This document shows positions 48,471-48,689 of a stretch of 48,689 nt of DNA, piece after piece. The stretch's first letter is position 1, and each line of letters begins with the position of its first letter. The translations under genes and the position numbers were made by a program. The notes beneath the pieces are model-generated. The model did not search any database and was not told the origin of the DNA. It was given only the letters and a program-made list of their open reading frames with translations. Source of the stretch: Chromatiales bacterium (GTDB lineage Bacteria > Pseudomonadota > Gammaproteobacteria > RBG-16-57-12). The stretch is taken from positions 1 through 48,689 of the forward strand of contig JALSJH010000105.1 of NCBI GenBank assembly GCA_026989455.1. Reading direction: 5' to 3'.

Positions 48471-48689
48471 TCCCAAGAGGAGACAATAAAAAACACTTCA
48501 AAGCTTCACTGAATAACCAATTTAGAGAAAAAGTGATTTTTTCGAATTGAATTTTATATGTGCTTGCCCTGTCAAAACGAGCTTTGGGTCAATGCTTAAA
48601 AAATACTGAAGTAAGTTAATCAGTCGTTTGCTGTTGGGGTACAATACGCCAAGCTAACATTGCGTGCCCATCGGAACCATTAGCTACGT
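48471..48689. other. Right edge of the window, no recognised gene
   Basis: The 219 nt contain no open frame of useful length and no tRNA or hairpin of note. ACTGAAGTAAGT at about 48604-48615 also occurs at 47960-47971 in the region left of the MITE. This could be a short repeat shared by the flanks of the mobile elements. A gene may begin just outside the window. Confidence 0.4.

Overview
This window comes from a gammaproteobacterium of moderate GC content. The assignment rests on three things: the contiguous rif-str-S10-spc-alpha gene order, E. coli-like ribosomal proteins, and the purM/purN - DUF2066 - perM - hda neighbourhood typical of that class. The genus cannot be named from sequence alone. 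No obviously new multi-gene defence or biosynthetic system is visible. The unusual material is regulatory and in the accessory right-hand third.

Region 1 (1-500): the end of an unrecognised + strand gene, a strong terminator for minus-strand transcription, and two identical tandem tRNA-Lys(UUU) genes behind their own promoter.

Region 2 (544-32178, all minus strand, so transcription runs from high to low coordinates): an almost uninterrupted transcription-translation supercluster. In transcription order it holds tRNA-Tyr, tRNA-Gly, tRNA-Thr, tufB, tRNA-Trp, secE, nusG, rplK, rplA, rplJ, rplL, rpoB, rpoC; then rpsL, rpsG, fusA, tufA (str); rpsJ to rpsQ (S10); rplN to rpmJ with secY (spc); and rpsM, rpsK, rpsD, rpoA, rplQ (alpha). 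Recognisable sigma70-type promoters precede tRNA-Tyr, rpsL, rplN and rpsM. Intrinsic terminators follow tufB and rpsQ. A conserved L10-type leader precedes rplJ. tufA and tufB share an identical block of about 1146 nt. Several core genes use GTG or TTG starts (rpoC TTG, rpsD TTG; rpsE, fusA and tufA GTG).

Region 3 (32353-41274): housekeeping genes. These are class I fumarase, a small DUF4398-type lipoprotein, a WrbA flavoprotein, Hda (regulatory inactivation of DnaA), a PerM/AI-2E family membrane protein, a DUF2066 exported protein, purM-purN (purine synthesis), an orphan membrane/coiled-coil protein and a solitary acireductone dioxygenase (mtnD). Two convergent gene pairs meet with only 1-2 nt between their stop codons.

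Region 4 (41353-45108): a self-contained operon of TetR-family regulator, membrane-fusion protein, ABC permease and ABC ATPase. The genes overlap or nearly abut. A perfect 24-bp palindrome covers the predicted -10 element, which suggests an autoregulated efflux or export system.

Region 5 (45109-48689): a gene-poor stretch with a 16-bp palindrome and a strong terminator between 11-bp direct repeats, then a large phytase-like lipoprotein. Next come a 158-bp MITE-like element with long inverted repeats and a frameshifted IS200/IS605 tnpA remnant that ends exactly at the MITE border.
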